Source: Candidatus Flemingiibacterium merdigallinarum (lineage in GTDB: Bacteria; Bacillota; Clostridia; Oscillospirales; CAG-272). From it: DNA of 64,000 bases. The notes under the pieces are model-generated. The model was not told the origin of the DNA and ran no database searches. It was given only the letters and a program-made list of their open reading frames with translations. The stretch spans positions 38,001 to 102,000 of the forward strand of contig CAJFKR010000004.1 in the NCBI GenBank assembly GCA_904386005.1, read 5' to 3'. The translations under genes and the position numbers were made by a program. Positions 60,147 to 64,000 of the stretch are shown here, piece after piece (positions within the stretch are counted from its first letter, which is position 1; every line of letters begins with the position of its first letter).

Positions 60147-61889
60147 ATGAAAACAAGAGCAAAGCTGCTCCGCGGCGATACCGTGGAGCTTGACGCTAAG
60201 ATTGAGCGCGGGGACGGATACGAGCGAATCATACTCGCACCCGACTGCGGCGGGCTTTATGAGAAAATCGACTATATCGACGTCGCGTATGACCTTGCCG
60301 ACGCAGCTTGCGGCGACGACGGCTATTACGTCGTGCCGCGCGGCAAGAACTCGCCCGACGACCATATCTGCCGCTTTGAGCCGCGCGAGGACTGCGAGCT
60401 CGATATGGCTGACTTCCAGATGGCGATGTTCGGCTTCATCAGAGACGGCGCGGGCTTCTGCGCTATCGTCGAAAGCGGAACATTCGAGTATCATCTGATT
60501 CTCGGCGTCAAGGGCGGACACTACTATATGTTCGCGCGCTTTTACCTCGGCGGGAAGCCGATGTATGAGCCGATGTCAGTGCGGTTCTACACACTGTCCG
60601 GCGACGACGCCGACTACTCGGGCATAGCTCGCGCCTACCGCGGCTATATGCTGAACGACGTCGGCTGCAAGCCGATTCGCGAGCGCGTGGCTGACGGCAC
60701 CGCGCTTGAGCGCGAAGCACTCGGCTACGCGAAGGATTCGCTGTATATACGCATACGGCTCGCGTGGAAGCCGGTGCCGTCGCCCATTGAGGAGCAGACT
60801 CCCGATAACGAGCCGCCGCTCCATGTCGCGATGACCTTCGACGAGGTCGGCGAGCTTATGCGCCGTGTATACGACGCCGGAGTCAAGCGGGCTGAATTCT
60901 GCCTCGTCGGCTGGAACATCTCAGGTCATGACGGGCGTTGGCCGCAGCATCTTCCGGTCGAGCCGAAGCTCGGCGGCGAGGAGGGGCTGAAGCGGCTGAT
61001 CAAGCTGTCTCGACAGCTCGGCTACCGTGTCACCTGCCATACGAATGTCACTGACAGCTACTCTATCGCCGACAACTACTCGCCCGATTTGACCCGCAAG
61101 CTGCCGGACGGCAGCATCGCGCAGCATGGCTGCACATGGGGCGGCGGGCGCGCGAAGTGGGTCTGCCCGAAGATGTCGTATGAAATCGCGAAGTCGGAGC
61201 TTCCCAAGGTAGCGGCGCTCGGCTTTGTCGGACCGCATTACATCGACGTGATCAGCACGATCGCCTGCCAGCCCTGTTATGACGAGAAGCACCCGCTGAA
61301 CCGCCGCGAGGCCGCCGAATACTACAACAAGGTCGCGCAGCTCGCTCACGAGCTGTTCGGAGGCTTTGAGTCGGAGGGCGGCTACGACTACACGGCGCGC
61401 TATCTCGATTACGGGCTGTATATCAGCTTCTACAACACTGACAGCGAAAAGCTCCCCGCGCTCTTCTCCGAGTCGGTGCCGATCTGGCAGATCGCGTTTC
61501 ACGGTATAATCCTATCGAACCCCTACACAAGCGGCGTCAACTTCGCGATAAAGTCTCGCCGTCATCAGCTCGAGGTATACGAGCGCGGCGCGCGCCCGAC
61601 TGTATACCTATATTCGCGCTTCAAGTGGGACGGCGCGAACTGGATGGGCAACGACGACGTAGTCTGCACGACAAAGGCTGACCTTGACAACACAGTTGAA
61701 ATGCTCGCGAAAATATACCGGGATTTCGAGCCGCTCGCGTATCTTCAGGTCGAATATATCGACCGCCACGAGAAGCTGTCGGACGGCGTGTACCGGACGG
61801 TATATTCGGACGGCAGCACGGCGCTTACCGACTACATAAACGGCAGCTATGCTGTGACAAAGCCGGACGGCACCAAAATCGAGCTTTAA
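60147..61889 (+). CDS. DUF5696-like putative glycoside hydrolase
   Basis: A 580-residue protein. A beta-rich N-terminal part (about 1-215) precedes a TIM-barrel-like region with AEFCLVGWNISGHDGRWPQ, YRVTCHTNVTDSY, FVGPHYIDVIST and GGFESEGGYDYTARYLDYG, arranged like large alpha-glycosidase-type barrels where Asp/Glu residues sit at strand ends. This overall pattern is typical of proteins labelled DUF5696, not biochemically assigned by sequence alone. No signal peptide. ATG 60147 follows GAAAGGAAC; the track start at 60066 lies within a repeat. It follows an SBP lipoprotein gene. Confidence 0.7.
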   Translation: MKTRAKLLRGDTVELDAKIERGDGYERIILAPDCGGLYEKIDYIDVAYDLADAACGDDGYYVVPRGKNSPDDHICRFEPREDCELDMADFQMAMFGFIRDGAGFCAIVESGTFEYHLILGVKGGHYYMFARFYLGGKPMYEPMSVRFYTLSGDDADYSGIARAYRGYMLNDVGCKPIRERVADGTALEREALGYAKDSLYIRIRLAWKPVPSPIEEQTPDNEPPLHVAMTFDEVGELMRRVYDAGVKRAEFCLVGWNISGHDGRWPQHLPVEPKLGGEEGLKRLIKLSRQLGYRVTCHTNVTDSYSIADNYSPDLTRKLPDGSIAQHGCTWGGGRAKWVCPKMSYEIAKSELPKVAALGFVGPHYIDVISTIACQPCYDEKHPLNRREAAEYYNKVAQLAHELFGGFESEGGYDYTARYLDYGLYISFYNTDSEKLPALFSESVPIWQIAFHGIILSNPYTSGVNFAIKSRRHQLEVYERGARPTVYLYSRFKWDGANWMGNDDVVCTTKADLDNTVEMLAKIYRDFEPLAYLQVEYIDRHEKLSDGVYRTVYSDGSTALTDYINGSYAVTKPDGTKIEL

Positions 61890-61925
61890 TATAAATTAAC
61901 GCGAGTTCGATGGAGTTCTTAGTTT

Positions 61926-61995
61926 CACTGGGGGAGCCCCTTTTGAAAAAGGGGCTCCCCCAGACCCCCACCCGAAAACTTTTAACAATTTGGGT
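61926..61995. repeat. Dispersed GGGGGAG/CTCCCCC hairpin repeat, copy 1
   Basis: CTGGGGGAGCCCCTTTT pairs with AAAAGGGGCTCCCCCAG and is followed by ACCCCCACCCGAAAACTTTTAAC. It can act as a terminator for the DUF5696-like gene. A copy in the opposite orientation is at 63890-63972. Confidence 0.8.
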
Positions 61996-62045
61996 CAAGG
62001 CGTGGATGATTATGACAACGTAAAGATTATATTACTGCTTGTTGT

Positions 62046-62105
62046 CAGAAACCACAGAGATGCGCCGCCTAATGGGACCCTGCTTCCCAACCGGCGGCTG
62101 GTTTC
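62046..62105. ncRNA. Unexplained stable hairpin
   Basis: AGAAACCA pairs with TGGTTTCT, then GCCGCC with GGCGGC, then GGGA with TCCC at the tip, with a CAGAGATGC bulge on one side only. It lies inside the MITE-like element. I cannot match it to a known RNA family. Confidence 0.4.
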
Positions 62106-62279
62106 TACGTGGTAGCTTGAATCTTATAATGTTTGTTCAGTTGATTGCGTTATTACATTGTTATAATTCTCATCGAACTCACGTTAAATTAAGTCTTGTA
62201 CATCGTATACCGATATAAAAACCGGACTTGGGACAGAGCTTCCGAAATAATTTTTATCAGTAAAATATCGCCAAAACCA

Positions 62280-62308
62280 TTTACAAATTCCCATTTATGT
62301 GGTATCAT
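62280..62308 (+). promoter_or_regulatory. Promoter for the GH109-like gene
   Basis: TTTACA, 17-bp spacer, TATCAT, about 105 nt before the ATG. A TATAAT at 62162-62167 lies at a poor 15-bp distance from a TTGATT. Confidence 0.6.
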
Positions 62309-62413
62309 AATATCAGAACTCGGACATATGCGCCGTGTCGGATATTTTTGACAAGCAATTCGCCGGCGATACATAACGTTTGTGCCGCCGGACAGAGGAA
62401 AGGGAAGGCTAAT

Positions 62414-63646
62414 ATGGAAAAAATCAATGTCGGCTGGGTCGGACTCGGAGGTCGCGGCTACGGTTTACTTGGTATGGTGCTCGATACAATGCCCGACGTG
62501 AATATACTCGGCGTGTGCGATTTGTACGACGACCGCGTCGAGCGCGGACGCAAGCTGGTCGAGGACAAGCGCGGCACAAGTCCGGTCGCGGTCAAGGATT
62601 ATCGCCGTCTGCTTGAAATGAGCGAGATTGACGCTATCATCACACCGTCGGCGTGGGAAGCTCACATCGACGTCTGCATTGACTCGATGCTCGCCGGAAA
62701 ATACGTCGCGACCGAGGTCGGCGGCGCGTATTCGGTCGAGCAGTGCTGGGAGCTGGTCCGCACCTACGAGCGCACGCGCGTGCCCTGCATGATGCTCGAG
62801 AACTGCTGCTACGGCAAGGAGGAAATGACCGTCCTCAATATGATTAAGCAGGGACTTTTCGGCGAAGTCATTCACTGTGAGGGCGGCTATCGTCACGACC
62901 TGCGCGACGAGGTCTCGCTCGGAGGGGTGAACCGCCACTACCGCCTGCGCAACTACATGAACCGCAACGCCGAGCTGTATCCGACGCACGAGCTCGGACC
63001 TATCGCGAAATACCTCGACATAAACCGCGGCAATCGTATGATTATGCTGACCGCGATGGCGTCGAAGTCAGCCGGACTGAACCACTGGATCAAGGAAAAC
63101 AAGGGCGAGGATTTCGAGAACGCGAACTTCCGCTTCGCCGAGGGCGATGTCGTCACGACCTGCATCAAATGCGCTCACGGCGAAACGATAGTCCTGACTC
63201 ACGACACATCGCTGCCGCGCCCCTATTCGCGCGGAAACCTCGTTCAGGGAACCAAGGGTATGTGGTTCGAGGACACTCACGGCGTGCTGTTCGACGGGCT
63301 GGCAGATGGACCGTCGTGGGGACACAGATACACAAACCTCGATGAGTTCTACGACAAGTATCTGCACCCGCTCTGGCGCGGCTACGAGGCGGTCGGCGGT
63401 CACGGCGGCATGGACTACCTTGTAATGCGCGGCTTCGTTGAGGCGGTGATGAATCAGACGCAGACGCCTATCGACGTATACGATACCGCGGCGTGGATGT
63501 CGATAACCCCGCTGTCCGAGAACTCGATCGCGTGCGGCTCGATGCCGGTCGCGATACCCGACTTCACAAATGGAAAATGGACTCACCGCGAGGACTTCGT
63601 TCGCTCGAAGTGGTGCCTCGAAGCGGTTTGCGACGAGCAGTTCTGA
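62414..63646 (+). CDS. Gfo/Idh/MocA oxidoreductase related to GH109 (NAD-dependent glycosidase-like)
   Basis: A 410-residue protein. Rossmann domain VGWVGLGGRGYGLL, then TPSAWEAHIDVCIDSM and TEVGGAYSVEQCWELV. The C-terminal part has PTHELGPIAKYLDINRGNRM, a His/Glu string also seen in GH109 alpha-N-acetylgalactosaminidases, and GGHGGMDYLVMRGFVEAV and VYDTAAWMSITPLSENSI, further GH109-like strings. GH109 enzymes use NAD+ as a recycled cofactor to cleave glycosides. Whether this protein is a glycosidase or a dehydrogenase is open. ATG 62414 follows GGAAAGGGAAGG; the track start 39 codons upstream is not needed. No signal peptide. Confidence 0.85.
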   Translation: MEKINVGWVGLGGRGYGLLGMVLDTMPDVNILGVCDLYDDRVERGRKLVEDKRGTSPVAVKDYRRLLEMSEIDAIITPSAWEAHIDVCIDSMLAGKYVATEVGGAYSVEQCWELVRTYERTRVPCMMLENCCYGKEEMTVLNMIKQGLFGEVIHCEGGYRHDLRDEVSLGGVNRHYRLRNYMNRNAELYPTHELGPIAKYLDINRGNRMIMLTAMASKSAGLNHWIKENKGEDFENANFRFAEGDVVTTCIKCAHGETIVLTHDTSLPRPYSRGNLVQGTKGMWFEDTHGVLFDGLADGPSWGHRYTNLDEFYDKYLHPLWRGYEAVGGHGGMDYLVMRGFVEAVMNQTQTPIDVYDTAAWMSITPLSENSIACGSMPVAIPDFTNGKWTHREDFVRSKWCLEAVCDEQF

Positions 63647-63658
63647 TATATTTTGGTA

Positions 63659-63694
63659 TTTCGACCGGCGTGAATTCCGCCGGTCGAAAATTTT
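63659..63694 (+). terminator. Terminator after the GH109-like gene
   Basis: TTTCGACCGGCG pairs perfectly with CGCCGGTCGAAA and is followed by ATTTTAC. It lies just after the gene stop. Confidence 0.88.
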
Positions 63695-63696
63695 AC

Positions 63697-63725
63697 TTGA
63701 TTTATTTGAGTATTCGTGGTATACT
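63697..63725 (+). promoter_or_regulatory. Promoter of a right-edge transcript
   Basis: TTGATT, 17-bp spacer, TATACT directly after the terminator. It would drive the pseudoknot RNA and whatever lies beyond the window. Confidence 0.65.
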
Positions 63726-63792
63726 TATATTAATGAAGTAATATAGCCGATTGTAAAAGTCGTAAAAAAGCAATAAAATTCGCACATATTAA

Positions 63793-63838
63793 GCCGCTGC
63801 TCGGGGCAGGGGTCCCCGAGTAAAGCGGCACGCCCCTG
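63793..63838 (+). ncRNA. Compact pseudoknot RNA candidate
   Basis: GCCGCT pairs with AGCGGC; nested CTCGGGG pairs with CCCCGAG; the loop CAGGGG can pair with downstream CCCCTG, closing an H-type pseudoknot. It lies about 70 nt after a promoter and before an unseen downstream gene. No known class recognised; a simple terminator is the alternative, but there is no U tract. Confidence 0.45.
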
Positions 63839-63889
63839 TGGTTACTAACGTTATATACAAATAATATATTACGCACTTTTAATAAATTA

Positions 63890-63972
63890 TGGTTATAACC
63901 AAATTGTTAAAGTTTTCGCGGTGGGGGTCTGGGGGAGGTGCCTTTTTCAAAAGGCGCCTCCCCCAGGGAAAG
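63890..63972. repeat. Dispersed GGGGGAG/CTCCCCC hairpin repeat, copy 2 (inverted)
   Basis: The reverse complement reads CTGGGGGAGGCGCCTTTTG then a matching arm and CCCCCACCGCGAAAACTTTAAC, closely matching copy 1 at 61926-61995. The two copies flank the GH109-like gene in opposite orientations. The sequence runs on to the window edge, where no gene is visible. Confidence 0.75.
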
Positions 63973-64000
63973 CGAACAAGTTTGCACATTTACAATCGCC

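Larger units (their letters stand above)
61895..62192. mobile_element. MITE-like element with 17-18 bp terminal inverted repeats
   Basis: TTAACGCGAGTTCGATG at the left end (from 61897) and CATCGAACTCACGTTAA at the right (62171-62187) are inverse with one mismatch. The element is about 300 bp, non-coding, and contains a strong hairpin and an unusual structured RNA-like region. A third copy of the terminal sequence is at 45873-45894. No transposase is present, so movement would need a partner in trans. I see no clear target-site duplication. Confidence 0.5.

Noticed and set aside
62046-62105. 6S RNA fragment
   Set aside because: A short string resembles the 3' end of E. coli 6S RNA, but the length and large central bubble of 6S are missing.
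63793-63838. Pistol, twister or HDV-like ribozyme
   Set aside because: The order of stems and pseudoknot does not match these classes; left as an unidentified pseudoknot candidate.

Overview
The window looks like a chromosomal segment of an anaerobic, spore-forming Bacillota bacterium, most likely a Clostridia/Oscillospiraceae-type organism. The evidence is a T-box leader ahead of pheS, a SpoIIR gene, a SleC-like SpoIID/peptidoglycan-binding protein, many near-consensus sigma-A promoters (TTGACA-N17-TATAAT), and AAAGGA/GGAGG ribosome binding sites. Its lifestyle looks saccharolytic: glycoside hydrolases of GH36 (two), GH16, a GH5-like family and GH109 type, a heparinase II/III-like protein, Gfo/Idh/MocA dehydrogenases, xylose-isomerase-like TIM barrels, AraC regulators and lipoprotein solute-binding proteins. 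I saw no rRNA, tRNA, CRISPR array, prophage or transposase.

Layout. 1-6.4 kb: 3' end of an S11 D,D-carboxypeptidase, a T-box-controlled pheS / uridine-kinase-like / pheT block, then rpsU. 6.4-20.1 kb: a sugar-metabolism region (SBP lipoprotein, AraC, GH5-like, GH36, Gfo/Idh, TIM barrel, UroD-like, GH16 on plus; Gfo/Idh and a second SBP on minus). 20.2-26.7 kb (minus): ftsH, a small membrane protein, a TIM-barrel isomerase, a membrane-fused spermidine-synthase-like protein, an SPFH protein and a ribbon-helix-helix protein. 26.8-31.6 kb: a second GH36 (minus) and a three-gene, probably spore-cortex, peptidoglycan-binding operon (plus). 31.6-38.6 kb: BlaR1/BlaI-type sensor pair with an unusual duplicated ectodomain, a probably highly expressed Gfo/Idh enzyme, and a three-gene operon of LRR-like and small membrane proteins. 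38.6-43.5 kb: GNAT, AraC, SDR, heparinase-like. 43.7-52.2 kb (minus): nuclease/phosphatase, trkH, trkA, murD, a PLP lyase, a CDF metal exporter and spoIIR. 52.3-64 kb: AraC plus GNAT, a U32-like Cys-rich protein, three tandem QueG/reductive-dehalogenase-like Fe-S proteins, a third SBP, a DUF5696-like protein, a GH109-like enzyme and a structured intergenic region.

The most interesting signals are mostly non-coding. They are: a recurrent hairpin placed between the Shine-Dalgarno sequence and the start codon of three unrelated genes; a 14-bp inverted repeat that would bury the spoIIR ribosome binding site in read-through transcripts only; an unidentified structured leader with a competing terminator ahead of the nuclease-trkH-trkA genes; a small pseudoknot RNA behind its own promoter near the right edge; a MITE-like element; and a family of three-way-junction repeats in 5' regions. 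The most interesting protein-level signals are the tandem Fe-S paralogs next to a U32-like protein, three orphan SBPs with no permease genes, and the S11 carboxypeptidase whose KTG box reads NAG. All function calls come from reading motifs by eye; no database search was possible.
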